Of a stretch of 64,000 bases of DNA, positions 42,758 through 51,626 are shown piece by piece. Numbering within the stretch: the first letter of the stretch is position 1; every line of letters begins with the position of its first letter. The translations under genes were made by a program, and so were the position numbers. Source of the stretch: Mucilaginibacter sp. (GTDB taxonomy: Bacteria > Bacteroidota > Bacteroidia > Sphingobacteriales > Sphingobacteriaceae). The stretch is from the NCBI GenBank assembly GCA_030445275.1, contig JAUCSE010000092.1, positions 118,105-182,104 on the forward strand. The letters are read 5' to 3'. The notes beneath the pieces were generated by a model. That model was given only the letters and a program-made list of their open reading frames with translations, was not told the DNA's origin and made no database searches.

Positions 42758-43009
42758 TTTGTTTTATACACAGCTTAATAGATATGCGGTTGACAATCGC
42801 GAATTTGGTAGCTACATTATTTTGCTGAAAAGGCCAGGTCAAAAATTCAGAAAGGTATGGAAGGATTATTATGAATCGTTAAGAAAAGAAACATCGCCTT
42901 TTCATTAATGCACCTGATTTGAATTTTGCAAACTAAGGATTGATACTCGCAAACACCCTAACATCTTTTCATATCATCTTTGTTATGTTAATTGTAAAAC
43001 AAAATAAAG

Positions 43010-43735
43010 ATGAAATCGACCAACAATAAAATTTTGATCACTGGTGGCGCAAGCGGTATTGGCCTGGGGCTCACCGAACGATTTATACAGGATAACAATA
43101 CCGTTATTATTTGCGGAAGACGAGAGTCAGTTTTAAAGGAAGTTACCGATAAATTCCCAACCGTAATTACAAAAGTGTGCGATCTGTCAATAGAAACAGA
43201 ACGTACAGCACTTTTTGAATGGGTTTCTGATCATCACCCCGATTTAAACGTACTTATAAATAATGCGGGTGTTCAGCAATGGATGACTATTGACGATCAG
43301 GACTTTTTCCAGCGTGCAAAAACCGAGATCGCCACTAATATAGAAGCGCCACTTCATTTAATGTCGCTCTTTATTAATTTAAAATCGTTAAGTACTATTA
43401 TTAATGTAACCTCGGGTTTATCATTTGTGCCTTTTACACGGGTACCTGTTTATTCGGCAACCAAAGCATTTTTTCATTCATTTACGCTCTCTGTACGTCA
43501 CTTATTGAAATCAAAAAACATCGAAGTGATAGAAATGATCCCACCCGCACTTAATACAGATCTTGGCGGCAAAGGCCTGCATGATGCTACATCGCCGGTA
43601 AGTGATTTTATCCAATTCGTATTTGAACAACTAAAGAATGGAAAAACGGAACTTACTTTTGGATTTAGTGAGGCAATGGCTACAGGAAATCCTGAAGAGT
43701 TAAAAGCCATTTTTAGCAGACTGAATCCGGATTGA
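43010..43735 (+). CDS. SDR family oxidoreductase (DltE-like)
   Basis: A 241-residue short-chain dehydrogenase: GGASGIGLGL cofactor loop (residues 10-20), LINNAGVQQW, a catalytic serine in NVTSGLSF, and YSATKAF (YxxxK). The MTIDDQDFFQRAKTEIATNIEAP stretch matches the DltE/YkvO-like subgroup. Substrate unknown. It faces the histidine kinase gene across 250 bases in which I see no gene, and converges on the TetR gene. Confidence 0.88.
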   Translation: MKSTNNKILITGGASGIGLGLTERFIQDNNTVIICGRRESVLKEVTDKFPTVITKVCDLSIETERTALFEWVSDHHPDLNVLINNAGVQQWMTIDDQDFFQRAKTEIATNIEAPLHLMSLFINLKSLSTIINVTSGLSFVPFTRVPVYSATKAFFHSFTLSVRHLLKSKNIEVIEMIPPALNTDLGGKGLHDATSPVSDFIQFVFEQLKNGKTELTFGFSEAMATGNPEELKAIFSRLNPD

Positions 43736-43777
43736 GATTAAAAAGTAATTTGGAGTAGACTATCCATTAAAGAATTG

Positions 43778-44386
43778 TCACACATTCATCATCGCGTTAA
43801 GCCAAACTGGTATCAGCTTTTTGCGTTCCTGCATTAATTCAAGAAATTCATCCTGATTAAAGGAACCGGATTGTAATATCTGAGGGCGGCTCAGGAATGG
43901 AAAAGTAATCATACCGGCCATGTTCCACATGATATTAACCGGGTGAAAACTGATCCCCCCCGTTATTTGCAATGCCTGAAGTTGTTTGGCAAAATAGGAG
44001 TTCACTAATGATCGCATATTGTTTATCATAGGTAGTTTTGTTGAACCTCCCATAACCTCATTCACCATAAAAAATATAAAATCGGGATTTTCCAGAATCT
44101 GGTCAATGTAGTAACCAACGCAAAGTTCTATCTTTTTGGCAATCGTGGTAGTTTCATCGTTAAATACAGGCTCTATCTTATCAAAAAGCCTTTTGATGGT
44201 TTCGTCCATAATAAATGCAAAAAGATTTTCTTTACTGCCAAAGTGATAATTAATTGATGCTACATTGATATCAGCCTCAGTAGCAATATCTCTAATAGTG
44301 GTAGCCAGGAAGCCTTTTTTTGTAAAGATTACCCTGGCTACATCTTTAATTTTTTGCTCTGTTGAAATTTCTGGTGCTATGGACAT
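43778..44386 (-). CDS. TetR/AcrR family transcriptional regulator
   Basis: A 202-residue repressor from the ATG at 44386. The open frame runs 56 codons further upstream into the exporter's 3' end in another frame, which is not homologous to the family. The HTH is at about residues 10-55 (TTIRDIATEADINVASINYHFGSKENLFAFIM). The C-terminal part resembles the CerR/TetR_C-type ligand domain. It lies downstream of the DHA2 exporter on the same strand, so it probably regulates that exporter. An inverted repeat TTAATCAA-N4-TTGATTAA lies before the exporter start. Confidence 0.9.
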   Translation of the reverse strand: MSIAPEISTEQKIKDVARVIFTKKGFLATTIRDIATEADINVASINYHFGSKENLFAFIMDETIKRLFDKIEPVFNDETTTIAKKIELCVGYYIDQILENPDFIFFMVNEVMGGSTKLPMINNMRSLVNSYFAKQLQALQITGGISFHPVNIMWNMAGMITFPFLSRPQILQSGSFNQDEFLELMQERKKLIPVWLNAMMNV

Positions 44387-44450
44387 AATTAGACTAAATT
44401 CTTTTCCAAATCTAACTATTGCATAACACATATTCTTCAACGAAAATTGT

Positions 44451-45999
44451 TTAATGCGAATCTGTAATGGCCTTTTGCCCCTTTTTAAACGGTGCCAAAA
44501 AAACCAGGGGAATAGCGCAAAGCATAACCACACCAACCACCCAATAAGCATCATTATAAGTTAGCAGAGAACTTTGTCGGTCAACAGCGTTGTTAATTGC
44601 TCCTAGAGCCATACGTGTGGCATCGGAAAATGATTTGCCTTTGGCTTGAAAAGCCTGCATATAGCTATTAAATCTTTCGGTGTATAAAGGGTTGTATGGA
44701 TTGATATAACTTAAAAGGTTATTGCGGTGTACAGCCTGCCTGATATGTATTAAGGTGGTTAAACCAGCAATTCCAAATGAGCCGCCTAACTGACGCATCA
44801 TATTATTTAAACCTGTACCCTGCCCAATTTCATGACCTTTAAGACTACCGATAGCCAATGTGGTAAGCGGAACAAAAAGTAAAGCTAACCCTAATCCTCT
44901 GATAGCTAATGGCCAAAAGAAATCGCTGATACCGGTAGTTAAGGTGGAATGACTTAACATAAGCGAAAACACAAAAAACAAGATCATACCAGTAGCCGCC
45001 ATTAACTGGGCGGGTACTCCTTTATTAAGCATTATACCAACAAAAGGCATCAACATTACCGTAAATACCCCCCCCAGGAAACAGCACTTCGCCTGTTTGC
45101 TGTGCCGAAAAACCTAACAAACTCTGGCAAAATACCGGGAAAACAAATGTTGATCCGTATAAACCCAATCCTAATACAAAAGAGGTAACCATACCCGCAG
45201 AAAAGCTTCGGTGCCTCATGATCTTGAAATTTACTATCGGGAACTCGATGCTTGATTCGCGCCATATAAAGAGCAGGAGGCCTATAACAGCCGTCACGGT
45301 AAGTACAACAATATAAGTAGTTGAAAACCAGTCTTCATCCTCTCCTTTTTCCAGAATGGTTTGCAGGCTACCTACAGATATGGCTAACAGGGCAATCCCC
45401 CACCAGTCTATGGGATTGCCCTTACCATCACTTGGTGTTTTTTTGACAAAAAGATAGGTAAAAGTAGCCGCCAGGCAGCCTACCGGAATGTTTACGTAAA
45501 AGATCCAGCGCCATGCGGCATGATCAGTAATATAACCACCAATAGTCGGACCTATGGTTGGGCCCACTATAGCGCCAAGACCAAATAAAGCGGTTGCTGT
45601 GCCCACTTGTTCAGGAGGCCAGGTTTCCAACAAAATGGCCTGTGCGGTAGAAATTAGTCCCCCACCCGCAATTCCCTGTAATATGCGAAACCCAATCAGT
45701 TCTGTTAAACTGTGCGCGTTTCCGCATAAAAAAGAGGCGATGGTAAATATAATAATGGAGGTCAGGAAATAGTTTTTCCGGCCAAAAAAACTCCCCAGCC
45801 AGCCAGACATGGGTAAAATAATAACATTGGCTACGCTATATCCGGTAACTACCCATGCCGCATCTGTTAAAGTAGCCCCTAGGTTACCTTGTATTTGCGG
45901 AAGTGAAACGTTTACTATAGTGGTATCAATAAGTTCGAGCAGTGATGCTGTTATAACGGTAATGGTAATGATCCATTTTTTAAATCCAGTTTCGGCCAT
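44451..45999 (-). pseudogene. DHA2-family MFS drug exporter (EmrB-like), frameshifted
   Basis: Two overlapping frames together give one 14-TM DHA2 exporter of about 515 residues. The N-part from the ATG at 45999 (MAETGFKKWIITITVITASLLELIDTTIVNVSLPQI) runs to GEVLFPGGG and then goes out of frame. The C-part from about 45075 continues VMLMPFVGIMLNKGVPAQ to the normal end at 44451. The break lies in a run of eight C on the plus strand (45068-45075). Seven would restore PGGVFTVMLMPF. It may be a true mutation, a phase-variable tract or a sequencing error. The next gene is its probable TetR regulator. No emrA partner is adjacent. Confidence 0.85.
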
Positions 46000-46042
46000 T
46001 TGATTAATTGTTAAAATCAGATCTTCTAAATAATGCTCAAAA

Positions 46043-46062
46043 TTAATCAAACGATTGATTAA
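46043..46062. promoter_or_regulatory. Inverted repeat upstream of the DHA2 exporter, candidate TetR operator
   Basis: TTAATCAA (46043-46050) and TTGATTAA (46055-46062) are perfect eight-base arms around four bases, 43 bases upstream of the exporter ATG. Position and symmetry suit the TetR regulator encoded at the end of the same operon. Confidence 0.5.
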
Positions 46063-46255
46063 AACAATTGTTTAAAACAGGCGATTATCTTATTTACATT
46101 TTGCTGACTTTGGATTCGGGATAGCAATTTGGATGTTATAGGTAGTAGAAACAACAAATTCAGCTTCTGCCGGTACCGCACTACAGCTATTGGAAAAGCT
46201 CTATTCCCAGCTGCTCTATTCGTCCACCTTTTGGTCAAAGCCGGGTACCAATTAA

Positions 46256-46342
46256 AACAAAAAACCCAGCCAAACTGACCGGGTTCTTAACTGTTGTGCG
46301 GACGAGGGGCCTTTAACTCCCAACGTGAAGTACTAGATCCTA
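46256..46342 (-). pseudogene. Degenerate tRNA-Leu 3' part with terminator (copy C)
   Basis: The segment AAAACCCAGCC...GACCGGGTTCTTAACTGTTGTGCGGA resembles the terminator and 3' end of the intact tRNA-Leu at 49045. Similarity continues through AACTCCC, ACGTGAAG and AGATCCTA, where the tRNA has AACCCCC, CCGTGAAG and AGATCCTA. About 55 bases of the tRNA are recognisable, with many changes, and the last few overlap the stop codon of the CocE-type gene. The rest of the 46000-46339 gap holds only the operator at 46043. Confidence 0.7.
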
Positions 46343-48184
46343 TTTAATAACAGGCAATATGATCTTTGAACTATTATGATAAACTTTAATGGTTTCTTTT
46401 ACAAAATCGGCATCCTTTGCTTTATTGATATCAACAAATTGCTGCGGGTTTCTGTCTGTTAACGGGAACCACGAACTTTGCACCTGTATCATTATTTTGT
46501 GACCTTTTTTAAAGGTGTGTGCTACATCGGGCAGGATATATTTTACCTGCGTTGGTTTACCGGGCACAAATGGTTCGGGCTTCTCAAAGCTATTGCGGAA
46601 TTTACCGCGCATAATTTCTGCACGTACCAGCATCTGGTACCCGCCCATCGCGTATCTGGTAATCGGGTTAGGTGGCGTATCTTCGGGAAATACATCTATT
46701 AACTTTACCACAAAATCTGCATCAGTATTTGATAAACTCACCATCAGGTCGGCAACCACCGGGCCTGCTAATGTTATATCATCTGTTAATACCCCCGTAT
46801 CATAAACCAATACATCCGTACGGCGGGCTGCAAAACGCTGGTCATCATCCATATATTCACGGGTGCGGTTAGCATGCACTTTTTCGGCATAAGATACCGG
46901 CTTAGCTGGGTCGCTCACATAGCTGTCAAACGTAGGTTTAGTGCTGTTTGTGGCTTTAAATGAAAGTTTACCATCCGACTGCAGATAAATTGGCGTTTGT
47001 TTAATATCAGCCACCGGCCATTGCGAAAATTTGCGCCATTTATTTTCACCTGAGAAAAAGACATTTACCTTACTTAGGGTGTCAGTTCCTTTGCCCTTTA
47101 AATAATAATCAAAGAACGGAACTTCCATATCCTGGTAATAAAGTGAGGTATTGCTGTCGAATTGCACGTTTCCCAAATGGGTGCCGTCTTTACTGGCCCA
47201 TTGCCCGTGGTACCAGGGGCCAATCACCAGTTTACTATTGGTTGCAGGGCTTTGCTTAACTAAGGCCTTATAGGTGTTCCACACTCCATAACCGTCTTCG
47301 GCATCAAACAGCCCGCCGGTTATCAGCATAGCAGGTTTAACGTCTTTTATTCCGCTACGGGCATCACGGGCTTTCCACCAGGCATCCAGATTGGGGTGGT
47401 TCATCATATCGCTCCAAAATTTCATGGTGTCACCACTCATTTTGGTAAAATTGGGCATTGCCCCCATCTTTAAGTAATAATCGTAATTATCCTGAAAATT
47501 AATACTAACCCCTTTAGCCCCTTTTGTTGAAGGCGACCTGCTTGGCGCACTAAAGCCATACCCTACATGAAAATCAAAAGCATCCATCAGCATCAAAACA
47601 CCGTTATGATGGTCATCATCTCCAAAAAATCGATCGGTAACTGGTGCCTGCGGACTAACCGCCTTTAGGGCCGGGTGCCCGCTGAGCGCTATCATGGTAG
47701 CATAAAAGCCTGGGAACGATATGCCTATCCCGCCAACATTGCCGTTATTGTTATCAATGTTTTTTACAAGCCAGTCAATGGTGTCGTAACTATCGCTTGC
47801 CTCATCAATATCTTTATTTGTTTTTTTATTGGGATTAAAAGGCCTTACAACCTCAAATATCCCTTCGCTCATGAACTTACCGCGGATATCCTGATTAACC
47901 ATAATATAACCTTCGCGGCAATAGCGCATCATATAACTATACCAGTATGGTCTGTAAGCTGTGCCATAAGGCCTAACGGAATAAGGCGTGCGGGTAAGCA
48001 ATATGGGATGTTTTTCCGATTGATCTTTTGGTATATAAATAGATGTAAAAAGCTTAACACCATCACGCATCGGTATGGTTACTTCTTTTTTAATGTAGTT
48101 ATTTACAAACCATGTTGAATCAGCGTTTTGAGCGCTTGCTATAACAGGCAAAAATAATAGGATAAAAAAGTAAATTCTCTTCAT
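46340..48184 (-). CDS. CocE/NonD family hydrolase (alpha-amino-acid ester hydrolase type)
   Basis: A 614-residue exported enzyme from the ATG at 48184 (signal peptide about 1-19, LFLPVIASAQ). The frame extends 19 codons upstream without a better start. The catalytic domain has KKEVTIPMRDGVKLFTSIYIP, the oxyanion/tyrosine region, and the nucleophile in GGIGISFPGF (serine), with NIDNNNGNVGG just before it. The C-terminal jelly roll (from about residue 400) reads VSDPAKPVSY to SSWFPLTDRNPQ, as in X-Pro dipeptidyl-peptidase C-domains. It hydrolyses esters or amides of alpha-amino acids or beta-lactam side chains (family knowledge). It is bracketed by two tRNA-Leu 3'-end remnants. Confidence 0.9.
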   Translation of the reverse strand: MKRIYFFILLFLPVIASAQNADSTWFVNNYIKKEVTIPMRDGVKLFTSIYIPKDQSEKHPILLTRTPYSVRPYGTAYRPYWYSYMMRYCREGYIMVNQDIRGKFMSEGIFEVVRPFNPNKKTNKDIDEASDSYDTIDWLVKNIDNNNGNVGGIGISFPGFYATMIALSGHPALKAVSPQAPVTDRFFGDDDHHNGVLMLMDAFDFHVGYGFSAPSRSPSTKGAKGVSINFQDNYDYYLKMGAMPNFTKMSGDTMKFWSDMMNHPNLDAWWKARDARSGIKDVKPAMLITGGLFDAEDGYGVWNTYKALVKQSPATNSKLVIGPWYHGQWASKDGTHLGNVQFDSNTSLYYQDMEVPFFDYYLKGKGTDTLSKVNVFFSGENKWRKFSQWPVADIKQTPIYLQSDGKLSFKATNSTKPTFDSYVSDPAKPVSYAEKVHANRTREYMDDDQRFAARRTDVLVYDTGVLTDDITLAGPVVADLMVSLSNTDADFVVKLIDVFPEDTPPNPITRYAMGGYQMLVRAEIMRGKFRNSFEKPEPFVPGKPTQVKYILPDVAHTFKKGHKIMIQVQSSWFPLTDRNPQQFVDINKAKDADFVKETIKVYHNSSKIILPVIK

Positions 48185-48236
48185 ATGGGGTATTGAAACG
48201 TTGAAGGTAAATATATTGAATTTGAACAGCGTGAGA

Positions 48237-48293
48237 AACAAAAAAACCGATCAAATTTTGACCGGGTTTTTAACTGTTGTGCGGAAGAAGGAA
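48237..48293 (-). pseudogene. Terminator plus 13-base tRNA-Leu 3' remnant (copy B)
   Basis: AAAAAACCGATCAAATTTTGACCGGGTTTTTAACTGTTGTGCGGAAGAAGG-like sequence repeats the terminator and the first 3' bases of the intact tRNA at 49045 and its terminator (49008). After GGAAGAAGGA the similarity ends. It lies just upstream of the CocE-type gene's start. Confidence 0.75.
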
Positions 48294-48451
48294 TTGTATT
48301 TGATCACGTGGAAGATATTTAATTATTATTAAATAAGCTTATGATCTAAATTTTGACAAACTACACTGAGCGCAATGCGTTTTTCCTTTTTAACACCTTT
48401 CGATTATCCTTTTTAATTAATAAGTTTAGCTTAAATCAACCTTTACATCAA

Positions 48452-48898
48452 ATGATAATTAAACTGCCATTCTTTAACGAATTAAATTCTGACTCATTAA
48501 CAGATTACTATGAAGTTAATATTGATATCAAACAGAATAAAATCCAATTAGACATAAATTTCAATGAAACTATTATTAATGCTGATAGACTCATTACTTT
48601 AAAAGGGTATTTAGATGCCCCCCAAGCCATTATTGATATTGCTAAAAAAGAAATTTTTAATGACTATGAAAACGGTGAAGATGTTAAGGAGTTTTTAACA
48701 TTTCATATTGAGGAGCTTGATCAAAGTGATTTAGATAGTTTATTGAAACATGCAGACAAATCCCTTTCTTTAGAGCAACAAATACTTTCAGTCCTAAAAC
48801 TAAGAAGAATAGGGTTCTATCCTGAGGATAAGGATGAGTTTGCCGTTTTAGATTTCACACTTAACGAAGAGATATCACAGTATCTTTTAGTTGTTTAG
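48452..48898 (+). CDS. DUF2004-like protein
   Basis: A 148-residue protein from the ATG at 48452. The frame runs on to 48353, but this start (MIIKLPFFNELNSDSLTDYYEV) fits the family better. The pattern of an N-terminal strand pair (YYEVNIDIKQNKIQLDINFN), a helical middle with DYENGEDVKEFLTFHIEEL, and a C-terminal DFTLNEEISQYLLVV resembles DUF2004, a family without assigned function that occurs with SUKH-like proteins. It lies between copies B and A of the tRNA-Leu 3' repeat and has lower GC than its neighbours. Confidence 0.7.
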   Translation: MIIKLPFFNELNSDSLTDYYEVNIDIKQNKIQLDINFNETIINADRLITLKGYLDAPQAIIDIAKKEIFNDYENGEDVKEFLTFHIEELDQSDLDSLLKHADKSLSLEQQILSVLKLRRIGFYPEDKDEFAVLDFTLNEEISQYLLVV

Positions 48899-49007
48899 AT
48901 GAATGATGGTAAAGCTGTAGATCATATTACAATGGAAAGTTAAACTGTAAAATATTGACAGTTTAACCATTCCGAATATCAAAAATGATTAGCTTGTATG
49001 ATAACAA

Positions 49008-49036
49008 AAAACCCGATCAAAATTTGATCGGGTTTT
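49008..49036 (-). terminator. Terminator of tRNA-Leu (copy A of the repeated terminator)
   Basis: AAAACCCGATCAAA and TTTGATCGGGTTTT are perfect 14-base arms around one A. Additional A at 49005-49007 gives a U tract on the minus strand. It lies just downstream of the tRNA. Confidence 0.85.
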
Positions 49037-49044
49037 AACTGTTG

Positions 49045-49126
49045 TGCGGAAGAAGGGACTCGAACCCCCACGCCGTGAAGCGCCAGATCCTAAGTCTGGT
49101 GCGGCTACCAATTACGCCACTTCCGC
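49045..49126 (-). tRNA. tRNA-Leu (anticodon UAG)
   Basis: The minus strand gives an 82-base tRNA with acceptor arms GCGGAAG and CTTCCGC and discriminator A. The anticodon stem is CCAGA/TCTGG around the loop CTTAGGA, so the anticodon is TAG, reading CUA. The variable arm GCGCTTCACGGCGT is long, as in type II tRNAs, and the T-arm contains GTTCGAGTC. CCA is not encoded. Its 3' end and terminator are repeated twice upstream in the window. Confidence 0.95.
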
Positions 49127-49220
49127 ATTAGGATTTTTAACAGGTCGCAAAGATAGCGTTTAATACTAAATTTAAAAACATAATTTTCGTTTTTTGTATA
49201 TCTACCTCATTTCTTTGCTA

Positions 49221-50009
49221 TTAATTTATTGTTAAGGTATGTATAAGCTCTTTAAAATAAGCTGGGGCATATAACAAGCGGCTCCCGTACCAGGAAAACA
49301 TTTCGCCATCAACCAATACAACCCTGGCTTGTGGTAATATCCCCTTAAATTCATCTATATGTTTTTGCTTGAAAGGATATGGTTCTGAAGACAGCAGGAT
49401 TACATCTGGTTTGGCCTTCACCAACTCCTCAGCGTTTATTTCGGGGTATCTGTTTGTTTGAAATACGTTCATTAACCCGCATTTCTGCAACATACTACCA
49501 ATAAAAGTATGGTTACCTGCAATCATATAGGGCTTGCGCCATATAAAATAGGCCACACGCAACTTTAAAGCAGGTAAGATGAGTTTACTAAACCGACTGG
49601 CAATATCATCGCATAAAGTTTTTGCTGCTGTTTCACGGTCTGTTATGGCTCCTACAGATCTGATCATTTGGAGCGCTTCATCAAGATTGTGAATATCACT
49701 TATCCAAACCGGACAAATATTCATCAATTCCTCAATCTGGCTGCGCTCATTCTCCTCCTTATTAGCTATGATCAGATCAGGTTGCAGGGTTTTGATCTGG
49801 GCGATGTTAAGTTGTTTGGTTCCCCCTACCTTAGTTACCATTTTAAACCGGTGTTCAGGATGCACACAAAATTTAGTGATGCCGACAACCTCGGCATCTA
49901 GCCCTAAATAAAAAAGTAGTTCTGTTTGTGACGGAACTACTGATACAATACGTTTAGGAACCTTATCAAGGTTTATAACACGATTTAGCTGATCGTGAAA
50001 AACAGTCAT
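49221..50009 (-). CDS. BtuF-like helical-backbone substrate-binding protein without signal peptide
   Basis: A 262-residue protein from the ATG at 50009, one base after the stop of the upstream gene; a longer start would overlap that gene. It matches the BtuF/FhuD periplasmic-binding group: RIVSVVPSQTELLFYLGLDAEVVGITKFC, then GGTKQLNIAQIKTLQPDLIIANKEENE, and WYGSRLLYAPAYFKEL at the end. No signal peptide or lipobox is visible, so it looks cytoplasmic, unlike normal transporter components. No ABC genes adjoin. Ligand could be a corrinoid or metal complex. Confidence 0.82.
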   Translation of the reverse strand: MTVFHDQLNRVINLDKVPKRIVSVVPSQTELLFYLGLDAEVVGITKFCVHPEHRFKMVTKVGGTKQLNIAQIKTLQPDLIIANKEENERSQIEELMNICPVWISDIHNLDEALQMIRSVGAITDRETAAKTLCDDIASRFSKLILPALKLRVAYFIWRKPYMIAGNHTFIGSMLQKCGLMNVFQTNRYPEINAEELVKAKPDVILLSSEPYPFKQKHIDEFKGILPQARVVLVDGEMFSWYGSRLLYAPAYFKELIHTLTIN

Positions 50010-50010
50010 G

Positions 50011-51414
50011 TTAAAACGCGTTCTTCTCGCCCCTGGCGGCATTCCATACGGTTAGGAAGATGATCTTCATATCCAACAGGAACGACCAGTTTTCCAAATA
50101 CCAAACATCAGCCTCTACACGTTCCAACATGGCCTGGGTTGTTTGTGTTTCGCCCCTAAGTCCTTGTATTTGTGCCCAACCGGTAATGCCTGGCTTAAGA
50201 AAATGCCTAACCATAAAGGTATCAATTAGTTGAGAGTACTGTTGTGTATGGCTGATCATGTGTGGCCTTGGCCCTACTACAGACATGTTACCCAACACCA
50301 CATTGAAAAATTGGGGTAACTCATCCAGACTTGTTTTACGAATAAAAGCTCCTGTTTTGGTGATACGTTTATCGCCGCGGGTGGCTTGTTTTTTATCAGA
50401 ATCTATATTAACCCGCATACTGCGGAATTTGTAGCACTTAAAAGGCTTATTATCTCTGCCCGAACGTTCCTGTACAAAAAAGATAGGACCTCTTGATTCC
50501 AGTTTAATCAAGATGGCTAGTATGGGAAATAGCCAGCTAAACACAAACAAGATAATAAACAATGAAAATGCCACGTCAAACAACCGTTTAATAGATCGGT
50601 TTAGCATGTTTTCTAAAGGCTCGGGCCTTACCGATATAACTGGGATATGCCCAAAACTTTGTATAAAAGTTGGTTTTTTTGCATAATCATAATACTCCGG
50701 TATAAACTTAAACCTGATCAGGTTTTTATCAGCATCAAGCATCAGTTTTTCAATGGTTTGTGCCTCTGAATTTGGCAGGGTACAAAATATTTCATCAACT
50801 TTATTATTAAGCACGTAACTGATACAATCGTCCGTATCGCCTAAGTATAGCCGTTTATCTTTAACTTTTTCAGGGTTATCATCAAAAAAACCAACCAGGC
50901 TATAACCGCGCTCAGGGTTTTGCTTAAAGAAGTTGTACAGGTCTGAACCTATCCTGCCACCACCTATAATAATTACCGCCCTGGTATCAATTAATGATGC
51001 ACGATCACTTTTGCGTATGGTTAAGAATATCAGTTTCCATAGACCTAATAAAAAGCCAAACAGTGCCAGTGAGTAAAAAAGGTATTCGCGGGTTATAAAA
51101 TAAGCCTTGGTACCAATTAATATAATAATGGTAAAACATATAAAGCTTACAAACAACAGGTAGGTTTTAATTACACCCCGATAAGTTTTTATCGAGTCTT
51201 TATTTAAAACATGTTCATACAAACCAGTAATATTGGCAGATAGCAGCCAAATTAAATTGAATACTAACACAATGGGTAAATACCTCCTGTTATTTATCCA
51301 AAAAATGTAGGATCTGTCTTCGATGAAGTAAGAAATCACCATGCTTATATTAAGTATAATATAATCTATGGTAAGGTTCACTGCTTTAATAAAAGTAGCG
51401 TATCTGTGAATCAT
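50011..51414 (-). CDS. Undecaprenyl-phosphate glycosyl-1-phosphate transferase (WcaJ-like)
   Basis: A 467-residue protein. Four TM segments lie in residues 10-125, then a Rossmann-like CoA_binding_3 region (AVIIIGGGRIGSDLYNFF, about 155-240), a further TM segment near 283-303, and the bacterial sugar-transferase domain at the C-terminus. This last part has SGRDNKPFKCYKFRSM, the SLDELPQFFNVVLGNMSVVGPRPHM signature and RHFLKPGITGWAQIQGLRG. It starts exopolysaccharide synthesis by adding a sugar phosphate to undecaprenyl phosphate at the inner membrane. It follows the UDP-sugar dehydrogenase gene in a leftward polysaccharide group. Confidence 0.93.
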   Translation of the reverse strand: MIHRYATFIKAVNLTIDYIILNISMVISYFIEDRSYIFWINNRRYLPIVLVFNLIWLLSANITGLYEHVLNKDSIKTYRGVIKTYLLFVSFICFTIIILIGTKAYFITREYLFYSLALFGFLLGLWKLIFLTIRKSDRASLIDTRAVIIIGGGRIGSDLYNFFKQNPERGYSLVGFFDDNPEKVKDKRLYLGDTDDCISYVLNNKVDEIFCTLPNSEAQTIEKLMLDADKNLIRFKFIPEYYDYAKKPTFIQSFGHIPVISVRPEPLENMLNRSIKRLFDVAFSLFIILFVFSWLFPILAILIKLESRGPIFFVQERSGRDNKPFKCYKFRSMRVNIDSDKKQATRGDKRITKTGAFIRKTSLDELPQFFNVVLGNMSVVGPRPHMISHTQQYSQLIDTFMVRHFLKPGITGWAQIQGLRGETQTTQAMLERVEADVWYLENWSFLLDMKIIFLTVWNAARGEKNAF

Positions 51415-51626
51415 GTATTAGAGCTTATAGATGTAGAAACTATACGTTAAAATTAACATATTAATTTATTATTATAACAATATGATAACTAAATGTATTA
51501 TCAGTTACAAAAATATCATGTTAATGCCAGCAAAATTAAAAATTAAGAAATTCATACAAAACCAAATATAAAATAATTAAGCAATTAACCAATAATCAGA
51601 TTGAACAACAAGTAGTTTTACGTACC

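Noticed and set aside
44387..44554. N-terminal extension of the TetR protein at 43778-44386
   Set aside because: The extra 56 codons overlap the 3' end of the exporter gene in another frame and are hydrophobic, unlike any TetR N-terminus.
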